A stretch of DNA of 37,145 nt. Source: Lachnospiraceae bacterium (GTDB lineage: Bacteria; Bacillota; Clostridia; Lachnospirales; Lachnospiraceae). The stretch covers positions 99,218 through 136,362 of the forward strand of contig FZRB01000009.1 in NCBI GenBank assembly GCA_900199595.1, given 5' to 3'. The notes under the pieces were generated by a model, which did no database searches, was not told where the DNA came from, and worked only from the letters and a program-made list of their open reading frames with translations. Shown one piece after another: positions 21,944 to 31,397 of the stretch (within the stretch, counting starts at the first letter, position 1; each line of letters opens with the position of its first letter). The translations under genes were made by a program, and so were the position numbers.

Positions 21944-24289
21944 CTACAACAATACACCGGCCACTGCGTACACAGCCAGTGAAACAACCCATGCGATCGC
22001 ACACTGCATAAATGCGATCCCTACAGCCCATTTTGCTCCCAGCTCTCTTCTCACTGCAGCTATGGCAGCCACACAAGGTGTATAAAGAAGACAGAATACC
22101 AGAAGTGCAAGAGCTGATGCTGTCGGTATAACTTCAGCAAGCACTACACCTTCTCCGAAAAGAACCGTTAATGTTGAAACAACGCTTTCCTTAGCCATAA
22201 AGCCTGTGATGAGTGCTGTTGTAATCCTCCAGTCGCCAAAGCCCATAGGGCTGAACACAGGAGCGATCAGTCCTGCCACTCCGGCGAGTATGCTGTCATG
22301 CGAGTCCGCGGCAATTCCAAAATGAAGATTAAAGGTTCTAAGAAACCATATAACGATAGTTGCGACAAATATAATGGTAAATGCCTTCACCAGAAAGTCC
22401 TTTGCCTTCTCCCACAGGAGCTGGCCCACATTTTTGATACCGGGCATACGATAATTCGGAAGCTCCATAACGAATGGAACCGCCTCTCCTCTGAATGCTG
22501 TTTTCTTCAGCATAAAAGCCGTGATAATCCCCATTATAACTCCGAACAGATAAAGCCCTATCATTATGAGCGCTTTATACGATGGGAAAAATGCGGCTAT
22601 AAAAAATCCATATATAGGCAGCTTTGCGGTACAGCTCATGAAGGGAATCATCATTATCGTCAGCTTTCTGTCCCTCTCTGACGGCAGTGTCCTGCTTGCC
22701 ATTACACCGGGAACAGAGCATCCGAAGCCTATGAGCATCGGAACTATACTTCTTCCTGAAAGACCTATCTTCCTCAGAAGCTTGTCCGTTACAAAAGCAA
22801 CCCTCGCCATATAGCCCGTATCTTCAAGCAGTGATAAAAAGAAGAACAGAATAATGATTATCGGAAGAAAGCTTAGTACGCTTCCCACTCCGGTAAAAAT
22901 GCCGTCTATCACCAGCGAATGAACCACTTCATTTACATCCCAGGCAGTCAATGCCGAATCAAGCTGTACAGTAACAAAATTGATCATCGATTCCAGCAGT
23001 CCCTGAAGCCAGGCTCCTATTACGTCAAATGTAAGCCAGCCGATAATTGCTACAATAGCTATAAATGCCGGAATCGCAGTATATTTGCCGGTGAGGATCT
23101 TATCGATCTTTTCGCTTCTTTCTCTCTCTTTACTTTCAACAGGCTTTACAACCGTTTCATCCACCAGCTTGCGGATAAAGGAAAATCTCATATCTGCCAT
23201 GGCGGCAGCCCTGTCAAGGCCTCTTTCCTCCTCCATCTGAAGGATTATGTGCTCCACCATTTCCTTTTCGTTCTTCGAAAGCTTCAGAGCATCTATAACT
23301 CTCGAATCACCCTCTATAACTTTATTGGCAGCAAATCTTACGGGGATTTCCGCCCTCTTTGCATGATCCTCTATCAGATGCATGATTCCGTGTATACATC
23401 TGTGAACCGCTCCACCATTATCGCTCTCATCACAGAAGTCCTTCTTACCCGGACTCTCCTGATACTTGGCCACATGGATGGCGTGATTAACAAGCTCGTC
23501 AACACCTTCATTTTTCGCGGCCGATATGGGAACTACAGGAATCCCCAGCAGTTCTTCCATCTCATTTATTCTGACAGAGCCTCCGTTACCACGGACCTCA
23601 TCCATCATATTCAGGGCAAGAACTATTGGGATATCAAGCTCGATAAGCTGCATAGTAAGATAGAGATTTCTCTCTATGTTCATAGCATCGACTATATTGA
23701 TTATTCCCTTAGGCTTCTCGCCTATTATGTACTGTCTGGATACTATTTCCTCATCAGTATAAGGAGAAAGAGAATAGATACCGGGAAGATCAACCACCTC
23801 TGTATTAGGTCTGTTTTTTATCTCTCCGCTCTTTCTGTCGACAGTTACTCCCGGAAAGTTTCCTACGTGCTGATTAGAACCGGTAAGCTGATTAAAAAGA
23901 GTAGTCTTTCCGCTGTTCTGATTACCTGCAAGAGCAAATGTAAGAATAGTATCCTCGGGAAGTGGTTTCTCCTTTGTCTTATCGTGATACTTACCACCTT
24001 CACCAAATCCGGGATGATCCTTATAGTTGCCTCTTTTTTTTGTTTTATTCTCTCCCTTTTTACTGTCCTGAAGAGCTATATCAATTTTCTCAGCATCATC
24101 TAATCTCAGAGTCAGCTCATAGCCATGAATTCTCAGTTCCATAGGGTCACCCATAGGTGCCAGCTTTATAAAGCTTACCTCAGCACCGGGGATAACTCCC
24201 ATGTCAAGAAAATGCTGTCTCAGAGCTCCCTCACCGCCTACCTTTTCGATAATCGCGGTCTGACCTATGCTTAAATCCTTAAGTGTCAT
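21944..24289 (-). CDS. feoB: FeoA-FeoB fusion ferrous iron transporter
   Basis: The 781-aa product joins a FeoA-type SH3-like domain (1-72, LSIGQTAIIEKVGGEG...FLDMGVIPG) through a charged His/Lys-rich linker (75-112) to FeoB. The G domain has G1 GNQNSGKTT (122-130), the switch region GNFPGVTVD, G3 DLPG (167-170) and the NMMD specificity motif. The membrane part holds the two Gate motifs with conserved Cys (GFGCSVPGVMASRTL and SCTAKLPIYGFF) and ends in CLLYTPCVAAIAAVRRE. FeoB imports Fe2+ and FeoA is a cofactor that is usually a separate protein; the fusion is known in some Firmicutes. No FeoC or Cys-rich associated protein follows. The upstream GGGAG is rather far (12 bases) from the ATG, so translation may be modest. 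Confidence 0.96.
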   Translation of the reverse strand: MTLKDLSIGQTAIIEKVGGEGALRQHFLDMGVIPGAEVSFIKLAPMGDPMELRIHGYELTLRLDDAEKIDIALQDSKKGENKTKKRGNYKDHPGFGEGGKYHDKTKEKPLPEDTILTFALAGNQNSGKTTLFNQLTGSNQHVGNFPGVTVDRKSGEIKNRPNTEVVDLPGIYSLSPYTDEEIVSRQYIIGEKPKGIINIVDAMNIERNLYLTMQLIELDIPIVLALNMMDEVRGNGGSVRINEMEELLGIPVVPISAAKNEGVDELVNHAIHVAKYQESPGKKDFCDESDNGGAVHRCIHGIMHLIEDHAKRAEIPVRFAANKVIEGDSRVIDALKLSKNEKEMVEHIILQMEEERGLDRAAAMADMRFSFIRKLVDETVVKPVESKERERSEKIDKILTGKYTAIPAFIAIVAIIGWLTFDVIGAWLQGLLESMINFVTVQLDSALTAWDVNEVVHSLVIDGIFTGVGSVLSFLPIIIILFFFLSLLEDTGYMARVAFVTDKLLRKIGLSGRSIVPMLIGFGCSVPGVMASRTLPSERDRKLTIMMIPFMSCTAKLPIYGFFIAAFFPSYKALIMIGLYLFGVIMGIITAFMLKKTAFRGEAVPFVMELPNYRMPGIKNVGQLLWEKAKDFLVKAFTIIFVATIVIWFLRTFNLHFGIAADSHDSILAGVAGLIAPVFSPMGFGDWRITTALITGFMAKESVVSTLTVLFGEGVVLAEVIPTASALALLVFCLLYTPCVAAIAAVRRELGAKWAVGIAFMQCAIAWVVSLAVYAVAGVLL

Positions 24290-24325
24290 TATATAAATAA
24301 ACTCCCATTAATTATTCCGTATATG

Positions 24326-24358
24326 ATAAAAGTGCCTGCATTCAGCAAGCACTTTTAT
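24326..24358 (-). terminator. Terminator of the 94-aa gene
   Basis: ATAAAAGTGC (24326-24335) and GCACTTTTAT (24349-24358) are perfect arms, with an inner TGC/GCA pair. It lies between the 94-aa gene and feoB; the T-run is short (TTTT) on both strands. Confidence 0.75.
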
Positions 24359-24371
24359 TATAGGAATCCCT

Positions 24372-24656
24372 TTATATGATGCTCCTGATCTCCTCAAGAG
24401 CTTTTTCATCGATTGGTGCCTCCTTCAGCTTTTCCCATGTCTTTTTTGCAATCTCAATAATCTTAGGCGGAAGAAGTTCCTCATTTACGTAACGACCATA
24501 TCCACGATAGTGGTTAGAATACTGGGCAACCTCCTGACCATCTCTGGTAACCCAAACCTTCATGTTAGGCTCACCCTCATGTGTATTGTTACGAGGACGA
24601 AGCTCTATAGCCCACGAATCGTTTTCGAAAATCATTACTTTCTCTCTGTTATCCAT
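24372..24656 (-). CDS. Conserved-looking small soluble protein, function unknown
   Basis: The 94-aa product is soluble, with a beta-rich first half (VMIFENDSWAIELRPRNN...MKVWVTRDGQEVAQYSNHYRGYGRYV) and a helical C-terminus (PPKIIEIAKKTWEKLKEAPIDEKALEEI). It has no Cys, no signal peptide and no membrane helix. It has its own promoter, ribosome site (GGGAGG) and terminator, so it is a genuine stand-alone gene. The aromatic and Arg-rich motif NHYRGYGRY is distinctive, but I do not recognise the family. Confidence 0.75.
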   Translation of the reverse strand: MDNREKVMIFENDSWAIELRPRNNTHEGEPNMKVWVTRDGQEVAQYSNHYRGYGRYVNEELLPPKIIEIAKKTWEKLKEAPIDEKALEEIRSII

Positions 24657-24698
24657 ATGAAAGTACCTCCCTTATAATAGTAATAACCTCTCCTATTA

Positions 24699-24727
24699 AA
24701 TTTACGATACTTTATACCTATTGTCAA
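24699..24727 (-). promoter_or_regulatory. Promoter of the 94-aa gene
   Basis: Minus-strand -35 TTGACA (24727-24722, perfect) and -10 TAAATT (24704-24699) are 17 bases apart, right after the carB stop codon. Confidence 0.7.
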
Positions 24728-24768
24728 TCAATATCGACTCGAAAAATTAACATTTTTGTAATGATTTT

Positions 24769-27700
24769 TTAGATGGTTGATATACGTGGTGTTATATCCT
24801 CAAGAACATCTAAAAGAATCCTTACAGTATCAAGGGAAGTAAAGATTGTGACGCCATTCATTATGGCACATCTTCTTATTTCAGCACCATCCTGATAATG
24901 TATTCCGGACAGTATGGCTCTGGTATTTATTATATAACTTACGTAGCCGGCCTCGATAGATCTGAGAACCTCATCACTTCCGTCACTGAGCTTAGCTCTG
25001 ATACGGGTTCTGATCCCATGTTCCTTCAGAAACTCTCCGGTTCCTATAGTTGCCTCAATGTTGAAGCCCAGCTCGTAGAATCTTCTGACAAGCGGAAGTG
25101 CCTCTTCCTTATCCTCATCAGCAAGGGTTACCATTACTGTTCCGTATTCCTTCATCTTGATTCCTGATGCCTGGAGAGCCTTGTAAAATGCCCTCTTCAG
25201 ACTTCTGTCATAGCCGATGGCCTCTCCTGTTGACTTCATCTCCGGTGAAAGATACGGATCCATTCCATTTAACTTGGCAAATGAGAAGGCAGGGGTTTTA
25301 ACATACCACTTAAGTTCCTTCTTTGATGCATTTTCAATCTTGGCTCCGCCCTCTCCAGCAAGACCTGTGTAGCCCTGACTTTTCAGGCTGTTTCCGAGCA
25401 TAACTCTTACTGCTATATCTACAAGAGAATAGCCTGTAGATTTTGACAGGAACGGAACACTTCTGGATGCTCTAGGGTTAACCTCAATGATATAAACATT
25501 GTCCTGCTTATCAACTATAAACTGGATATTGAACAGACCCACGATACCCACTCCAAGTCCCAGCTTCGTGGTATAGTCTGTAATCGTTTCCTTAACCTTT
25601 TCGGATATAGAATATGGTGGATATACACTTGTACTGTCGCCGGAATGAACACCAGTTCTCTCAACCAGCTCCATTATTCCGGGCAGGAATACATCCGTTC
25701 CATCGCAGATGGCATCAACCTCCACCTCTTTTCCGACTATGTACTTATCAACAAGTACCGGTCTGTCCTCATCAACCTCAACGGCAGTTTTCAGATAATG
25801 ACGGAGCATTTCTTCATTAGCCACGATCTCCATGGCACGACCACCCAGAACGAAGCTCGGGCGAACCAGAACAGGATAACCTATTCCTTCAGCTGCCTTG
25901 ACACCGCTTTCAATATCTGTAACAGCAACTCCCTTTGGATGAGGGATATCAAGACTCTCGATAACGCCCTCAAATGCATCTCTGTCCTCAGCATTGAAGA
26001 TAGCTTTGCAGTCTGTGCCTATAATTTTAACACCACGGGCTGCCAGCGGCTCAGCCAGATTGACAGCAGTCTGACCACCCAGAGAGGTGATAACACCTTC
26101 AGGATTTTCCAGGTCGATTATATTCATTATATCTTCAACCGTAAGTGGTTCAAAATATAGTTTATCTGCCGTAGTATAATCAGTAGAAACCGTTTCCGGA
26201 TTATTGTTTATTACTATGGCCTCATAACCCATATCGTGTATGGTTCTTACTGCATGAACTGTTGAGTAGTCAAACTCAACACCCTGACCGATTCTTATAG
26301 GACCTGAGCCAAGAACTATAATCTTCTTTTTATCAGAAACCACAGATTCATTTTCAGTCTCATAAGTAGAATAAAAATACGGAACATAGCTGTCAAATTC
26401 GCTTGCACAGGTATCAATCATCTTATAAACCGGCTTTATATCATACTGCTTACGAAGCTTCCAGATATCATCCTCAGAGCATCCTAAAAGCTCAGCTATA
26501 TACGAATCGGAAAAGCCCATTTTCTTGGCATCATAAAGTGTTTCCTTATCAGGAGTCTGACCTGATTCGGCCATTGCTTCAAGCTTTCTCTCGAAATCAA
26601 CAATATTCTTTATCTTATCCAGGAAGAACATGTCTATTCCTGTTTTGTTATATATAACCTGAAGATCCACTCCCAGCCATATCAGCTGTGATAATGCATA
26701 GATACGGTCGTCTGTTCCGTCCTCAACATACTTGAGAAGCTTTTTGACCGCTTCCTTCTTTGCCTCTTTGCTGTCCTCTTTATCTGAAAGACTCTTTACA
26801 TCGAACTTCTCCAGATGTATATGATTCTTTCCGTCCTCCAGAGATCTGATAGCCTTAAGAAGGCTTTCCTCTGCAGTACGTCCGATACTCATGGTTTCAC
26901 CGGTTGCCTTCATCTGGGTTGAGAGTACATTTGACGCAAGAGTGAACTTATCAAACGGGAATCTCGGCATCTTGGTAACCACATAATCAAGTGCAGGCTC
27001 AAAGCATGCCGGAGTGTTGGCAAGCATTATCTCATCAAGATTCATTCCTACTGCTATCTTTGCAGAAACTCTCGCAATAGGATAACCGCTGGCCTTGGAA
27101 GCCAGTGCGGAGGATCTGGATACTCGAGGATTCACCTCAATAACATAGTACTTGAAAGACTGCGGATCCAGAGCGAACTGACAGTTACAGCCTCCCTCTA
27201 CGCCCAATGCCCTAATGATTCTGAGAGCACTGTCACGAAGCATATGATACTCCTTGTTGGTAAGTGTCTGACTTGGAGCCACAACTATAGAATCTCCTGT
27301 ATGTATTCCCACAGGATCCATATTTTCCATATTACAGACTACGAGAGCCGTATCATTTGCGTCTCTCATAACCTCGTACTCTATTTCCTTATAGCCTTTG
27401 ATGCTCTTTTCAACGAGTACCTGATGAACCGGAGAAAGAGCAAGCGCATTCTTCATCATATCGCTCATTTCTTCCGGATTATTGGCAAAACCACCGCCGG
27501 TTCCACCGAGGGTAAATGCGGGTCTCAGGATTACAGGATATCCTATTTCTTCTGCTGCCTTAAGTCCCTCCTCAACCGAATAGGTTATTTCCGATGGAAC
27601 TATAGGCTCTCCCAGCTTCTCACAGAGTTCCTTGAACTCTTCTCTGTCCTCGGCACATCTGATACTTGCTGCATCAGTTCCCAGAAGCTCTATCTCACAT

Positions 27701-28029
27701 TCTTCAAGAACACCCTTATCATAGAGCTGCATAGCCAGATTAAGTCCGGTCTGTCCACCTATGCCCGGAACGATCGCATCCGGTCTCTCATAACGGCAGA
27801 TACGCGCCATATATTCCAGTGTAAGGGGTTCCATATATACCTTATCGGCAATCATTGTGTCTGTCATGATGGTAGCAGGATTTGAATTGGCAAGAACCAC
27901 CTCATACCCCTCTTCCTTAAGTGCCAGACAGGCCTGGGTTCCGGCATAATCGAACTCTGCTGCCTGACCGATTACGATAGGACCGGAGCCGATTACGAGT
28001 ATTTTGTGTATATCTTTTCTCTTGGGCAT
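24769..28029 (-). CDS. carB: Carbamoyl-phosphate synthase large subunit
   Basis: The 1086-aa product is full length. Both halves carry the pre-ATP-grasp motif ([20 protein letters not shown] near the start and [20 protein letters not shown] near residue 575). Both ATP-grasp domains have their metal-binding ends ([20 protein letters not shown] and [20 protein letters not shown]). The C-terminal MGS-like allosteric domain (about 935-1086) ends in [20 protein letters not shown]. It makes carbamoyl phosphate from bicarbonate, ATP and the ammonia supplied by CarA, for pyrimidine and arginine synthesis. It follows carA by 13 bases. No pyr or arg gene is adjacent, so the pair is a stand-alone carAB locus. 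Confidence 0.98.
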   Translation of the reverse strand: MPKRKDIHKILVIGSGPIVIGQAAEFDYAGTQACLALKEEGYEVVLANSNPATIMTDTMIADKVYMEPLTLEYMARICRYERPDAIVPGIGGQTGLNLAMQLYDKGVLEECEIELLGTDAASIRCAEDREEFKELCEKLGEPIVPSEITYSVEEGLKAAEEIGYPVILRPAFTLGGTGGGFANNPEEMSDMMKNALALSPVHQVLVEKSIKGYKEIEYEVMRDANDTALVVCNMENMDPVGIHTGDSIVVAPSQTLTNKEYHMLRDSALRIIRALGVEGGCNCQFALDPQSFKYYVIEVNPRVSRSSALASKASGYPIARVSAKIAVGMNLDEIMLANTPACFEPALDYVVTKMPRFPFDKFTLASNVLSTQMKATGETMSIGRTAEESLLKAIRSLEDGKNHIHLEKFDVKSLSDKEDSKEAKKEAVKKLLKYVEDGTDDRIYALSQLIWLGVDLQVIYNKTGIDMFFLDKIKNIVDFERKLEAMAESGQTPDKETLYDAKKMGFSDSYIAELLGCSEDDIWKLRKQYDIKPVYKMIDTCASEFDSYVPYFYSTYETENESVVSDKKKIIVLGSGPIRIGQGVEFDYSTVHAVRTIHDMGYEAIVINNNPETVSTDYTTADKLYFEPLTVEDIMNIIDLENPEGVITSLGGQTAVNLAEPLAARGVKIIGTDCKAIFNAEDRDAFEGVIESLDIPHPKGVAVTDIESGVKAAEGIGYPVLVRPSFVLGGRAMEIVANEEMLRHYLKTAVEVDEDRPVLVDKYIVGKEVEVDAICDGTDVFLPGIMELVERTGVHSGDSTSVYPPYSISEKVKETITDYTTKLGLGVGIVGLFNIQFIVDKQDNVYIIEVNPRASRSVPFLSKSTGYSLVDIAVRVMLGNSLKSQGYTGLAGEGGAKIENASKKELKWYVKTPAFSFAKLNGMDPYLSPEMKSTGEAIGYDRSLKRAFYKALQASGIKMKEYGTVMVTLADEDKEEALPLVRRFYELGFNIEATIGTGEFLKEHGIRTRIRAKLSDGSDEVLRSIEAGYVSYIINTRAILSGIHYQDGAEIRRCAIMNGVTIFTSLDTVRILLDVLEDITPRISTI

Positions 28030-28042
28030 TTTTCTTTCCTCT

Positions 28043-29116
28043 TTATAGGTTGTTTACAAATCTATCAAACAGATACGTGCTGTCCTGTGGACCGGGAGCG
28101 CTTTCAGGATGATACTGTACTGAGAACACCTTTCCATCCTCGGAGCAGAGTCCCTCAACTGTATTATCCAGAAGGTTGATGTGTGATACCTTAAGTCCGG
28201 TTCCTTCTATACTCTTTTCATCAACTGCATAGCTGTGATTCTGACTTGTTATCTCTATCCTTCCTGTTGCAAGATCCTTAACAGGATGATTTCCGCCTCT
28301 GTGACCGAACTTCAGCTTATAGGTCTTCGCACCATAGGCGAGCGCTATAAGCTGATGACCGAGGCATATACCGAACATCGGAAGCTCACCCTTCAGTGTC
28401 TTCAGGCATTCGATAACCTCCGGAACATCCTCCGGATCTCCGGGACCGTTTGATATAAACAGTCCGTCAGGATTCATTTTGATTATCTCCTCTGCGGGAG
28501 TATTGTATGGAACTACGGTAACATTGCAGCCGTGGGCATTCAGCTCGCGAACTATGTTCATTTTCATTCCGCAGTCTATTGCGACTACATTATACTTATG
28601 ATTTGAGGTTCTGGAATACCATCTCTTTTTTGAGCTGCATCTTGCAACCATGTCACGTCTCAGCTCAGTATTCTTCAGCTTCTCCAGTCCCTCCTCCAGG
28701 GTTGTATCTGCCCCTGTTATCAGAACCTTTCTCGAACCAAAGTCTCTTATGCTTCGGACAAGCTTTCTTGTATCCACACCGTAGATTCCCGGCACGTCCG
28801 AATCTTCCAGAAGCTCAGACAGAGTCCTTGTAAATCGGAAATTCGATGGAAACTCATTTACCTCTCTTACAATAAGAGCTCCGAGATTGATCATCTTACT
28901 CTCGAAGTCCTCATCAGTAATTCCATAATTTCCTATAAGGGGATATGACATTACTATTGCCTGATCCGTATAGGATGGATCGGATATGATTTCCTGGTAG
29001 CCTGCCATGGAAGTATTAAATACGATCTCACAGACTGCCTCTTTGTCGGCACCAAAGCCAACTCCGTAATATTCACTGCCATCCTCTAAAATAAGTTTTT
29101 TGTTATAGTACGACAT
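28043..29116 (-). CDS. carA: Carbamoyl-phosphate synthase small subunit (glutaminase)
   Basis: The 357-aa product has the N-terminal CarA domain ([34 protein letters not shown]) and a class I glutamine amidotransferase domain with the complete triad: Cys251 in FGICLGHQ, His336 and Glu338 in [18 protein letters not shown] (272-279) is the typical CarA motif. It releases ammonia from glutamine and channels it to CarB. A promoter lies at 29215-29242 and a hairpin in the leader at 29142-29175. Confidence 0.97.
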   Translation of the reverse strand: MSYYNKKLILEDGSEYYGVGFGADKEAVCEIVFNTSMAGYQEIISDPSYTDQAIVMSYPLIGNYGITDEDFESKMINLGALIVREVNEFPSNFRFTRTLSELLEDSDVPGIYGVDTRKLVRSIRDFGSRKVLITGADTTLEEGLEKLKNTELRRDMVARCSSKKRWYSRTSNHKYNVVAIDCGMKMNIVRELNAHGCNVTVVPYNTPAEEIIKMNPDGLFISNGPGDPEDVPEVIECLKTLKGELPMFGICLGHQLIALAYGAKTYKLKFGHRGGNHPVKDLATGRIEITSQNHSYAVDEKSIEGTGLKVSHINLLDNTVEGLCSEDGKVFSVQYHPESAPGPQDSTYLFDRFVNNL

Positions 29117-29141
29117 AATATTTTCCTGCTCTTTTCTTTAA

Positions 29142-29175
29142 AAGGCACTTCGAGCCTTAAACTCAAAGCGCCTTT
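29142..29175 (-). promoter_or_regulatory. Hairpin in the carA leader (possible attenuator)
   Basis: Minus strand AAAGGCGCTTTGAG and its partner CTCGAAGTGCCTTTT form a stem of about 10 bp or more, ending in TTTT, between the predicted carA promoter and its ribosome site. Because the promoter lies upstream of it, the hairpin is in the carA mRNA. It could act as an attenuator. No PyrR-binding consensus was seen. Confidence 0.5.
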
Positions 29176-29214
29176 GCTTCATAAAACAATTTATTAATTT
29201 TCTTAACAAATATT

Positions 29215-29242
29215 AGTATATAACTTTGTTTTTAAAAGTCAA
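29215..29242 (-). promoter_or_regulatory. Promoter of carAB
   Basis: Minus-strand -35 TTGACT (29242-29237) and -10 TATACT (29220-29215) are 16 bases apart, directly after the stop of the EAL-domain gene. The predicted leader is about 90 bases. Confidence 0.7.
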
Positions 29243-29253
29243 GAATGATTTTA

Positions 29254-31395
29254 TCAATCATTTGATAAATTAAATTCTTCCCATTCCATGCCTTTTGACT
29301 TAGTAAATGCTTTCGTCTCTTCCATCGGCATAGGCTTTCCGAAATAATAGCCTTGGGCTTTTTCACAGCCTATCTTCTTAAGGAATTCATAGTGTTCTTC
29401 GGTTTCAACGCCCTCACACAGCGGAAGCAGTCCCATTCCTCTTGCTCCTTCTATTATGTAGGTCATAAGGTCTGCTGCCTTCGGATACTTATCATAGCTT
29501 CTCAGGAAGACCATATCCAGCTTCAGAACGTCGAACTCATACTCCACCAGATTATTAAGTGAAGAATAACCACTTCCGAAGTCGTCCAACCATACCTGAT
29601 AGCCAAGAGAACGCATTTTTCTGCACTCCTCACTTATATAGCCTGAGCTGTCCTTCATGACACTTTCTGTAATCTCCAGATCCAGCATACTAATCGGGAC
29701 GTTGTATTTCTTTCTTGTATTTTCAACTACACTGAATATATCACAGAGTTCAAAGTCAAGACTCGAGAAATTGATAGATGCCGGAACTATAGGGTCACCA
29801 TTTTCTATTATCTTATTATAGTCTTTGCAGACTCTTTCAACCACAAATGTATCTACCTTATGAATCAGATGATAATTTTCCAGAGTTTCTATAAAGTCTG
29901 CCGGTGACAACATACCAACATTCGGATCCACCCATCTGACAAGAGCCTCATAGCCGCATATCTTACCGGTGCTGACTCTTACAACCGGCTGATAGAAAAC
30001 CTTTATATATTCATTCTCTATCGCTTCATCAACATGATCAACTACGTACTGCTGCTTTCTCATACGCTCTCTTATCATCTCATCATAGATGCAGATATTT
30101 ACGTCATGTCTGCCCTTTATGCTGTTGCAGGCGAGACGCGCGTGATCACAGGCAAGACCTATCTCCGTATATCGGTCCTCCATATAGTAGATACCGGCCT
30201 TAAGTCTGACTCTCTTTGCAGACTCTTCTGTCTGGAGAACCTTCTTATATACAGCCTCCACCTTGTTGGATATATTTTCCTTGCTTCCCATGGAGCAGAC
30301 AACAAAATGGTCATTGGAGAAACGGGAAACCACAGCACCAGTGAACTCATTTTTTATGGTCTTTGCTATATCACAAAGGAGCTCATCTCCTAAGAGGAAT
30401 CCGTTTCTTTCATTGAAGAGTTTAAAGTTCGGTATATCAAAATGTATTATAGATATGTGCTTTCTTCTGTTCTCCGGAGATGACAGAAGCATCTGTACAT
30501 TCTGATAGAAGAAGGACATATTGAAAAGTCCCGTAAGTGGGTCTGTTTCCTGATTCATGGAAAGTATTTCTGCCTCAGCCAGCGAATTCCTGCTGCGGTT
30601 CAGATACTCGTTCTGATCAACATCCACTATAAATACATAGAAATAGCTCTCTCCGTTTTTACCGTGAAGCAAATGGCCGAAGTCCTCTATATACTTTATA
30701 TCGCCCTGCTTATCGATGATTCTGTAACGAACATAGTCGTGCCTTTTCTCTCCGAACATTGTCTGAGCCTGTATCTGATTTTCTATCTTATGAAGATCAT
30801 CAGGATGAACCATTCCCTTAAAGGAATTGCCCACGTAATCCCTGAATTCCTCAAGAGTCTCACATCCGTACATCTTAATGATATTATCCTCTGCAAAAAG
30901 GATTTCTTCATCCTCATTGTTTCTGTATATAAAAAAACCTCCGGGAAGATCTGTGGGAATGTGTCCTGATAAATATTGCTTAAGAGCCTTCTTTAAATAT
31001 TCATATCTCAGAAGCTTTTCTTCTTTAGCAAAATGTACATCCCTCGTCTGCTCAGGATTATTCTCATAGGAAAGGACCTCATCACCAAACTGCTCACTTG
31101 TAAGGTCAAATATATGTCCATCCACTTCGTTGTAGCAGTGGAAATTTCCGCCTTCACGAGGTATCCCATAAACCTTTCCGCCAAATATATCCTGCACGAG
31201 AAAGGCTGTAATAGAGCACTGTCCGAGAGTCTTGTTATCCCTGCTCCACTCACTTCTGAGTCTGGGAGCCGCTGTATATTCACACCATACATTCGATAAA
31301 GCGTCATACAGCTGTCTCGGCGTCTCTATTCCTTTGTATTCTTCAGTCTTTGCCGAAACTGTTGCTTCTTCCCAGCCATAAAACTCATAGCCCAT
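29254..31395 (-). CDS. YunG-like / PAS / degenerate GGDEF / EAL protein (predicted c-di-GMP phosphodiesterase)
   Basis: The 713-aa soluble product has four modules. (1) Residues 25-140 resemble YunG-family proteins: LGQCSITAFLVQDIFGG with Cys60, NFHCYN with His86 and HIFDLTSEQF with Asp97, a papain-like Cys-His-Asp set. (2) A PAS fold lies at about 153-262 (VHPDDLHKIENQ, RYRIIDKQGDIKYIE). (3) A GGDEF domain (284-440) starts with DPLTGLFNMSFF, but its signature reads SNDHF (360-364) instead of GGDEF, so it should not make c-di-GMP. (4) An EAL domain (445-690) keeps the catalytic set: YEALVRW (Glu483), Asn542, Glu574, DDFGSGYSS (Asp604-605), Lys625, Glu661 and Gln681. It should therefore hydrolyse c-di-GMP. 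The ATG is 2 bases after the stop of the DegV-kinase gene, with AGGAG inside that gene's end; co-translation is likely. The YunG-like call is the least certain. Confidence 0.88.
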   Translation of the reverse strand: MGYEFYGWEEATVSAKTEEYKGIETPRQLYDALSNVWCEYTAAPRLRSEWSRDNKTLGQCSITAFLVQDIFGGKVYGIPREGGNFHCYNEVDGHIFDLTSEQFGDEVLSYENNPEQTRDVHFAKEEKLLRYEYLKKALKQYLSGHIPTDLPGGFFIYRNNEDEEILFAEDNIIKMYGCETLEEFRDYVGNSFKGMVHPDDLHKIENQIQAQTMFGEKRHDYVRYRIIDKQGDIKYIEDFGHLLHGKNGESYFYVFIVDVDQNEYLNRSRNSLAEAEILSMNQETDPLTGLFNMSFFYQNVQMLLSSPENRRKHISIIHFDIPNFKLFNERNGFLLGDELLCDIAKTIKNEFTGAVVSRFSNDHFVVCSMGSKENISNKVEAVYKKVLQTEESAKRVRLKAGIYYMEDRYTEIGLACDHARLACNSIKGRHDVNICIYDEMIRERMRKQQYVVDHVDEAIENEYIKVFYQPVVRVSTGKICGYEALVRWVDPNVGMLSPADFIETLENYHLIHKVDTFVVERVCKDYNKIIENGDPIVPASINFSSLDFELCDIFSVVENTRKKYNVPISMLDLEITESVMKDSSGYISEECRKMRSLGYQVWLDDFGSGYSSLNNLVEYEFDVLKLDMVFLRSYDKYPKAADLMTYIIEGARGMGLLPLCEGVETEEHYEFLKKIGCEKAQGYYFGKPMPMEETKAFTKSKGMEWEEFNLSND

Positions 31396-31397
31396 AA

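Noticed and set aside
21879-22076. 65-aa Cys-rich ORF overlapping the end of feoB
   Set aside because: It is mostly the feoB frame shifted by one; the Cys come from Gly/Ala codons read out of frame. It is not similar to the known FeoB-associated Cys-rich proteins, and no ribosome site is present.
22919-24103. 394-aa plus-strand ORF opposite feoB
   Set aside because: It is a shadow of a strongly conserved gene on the other strand, rich in Tyr, His, Ser and Lys with no domain, and without a ribosome site.
29254-31395. Active diguanylate cyclase
   Set aside because: The GGDEF signature is SNDHF, lacking the catalytic residues; only the EAL part keeps its active site.
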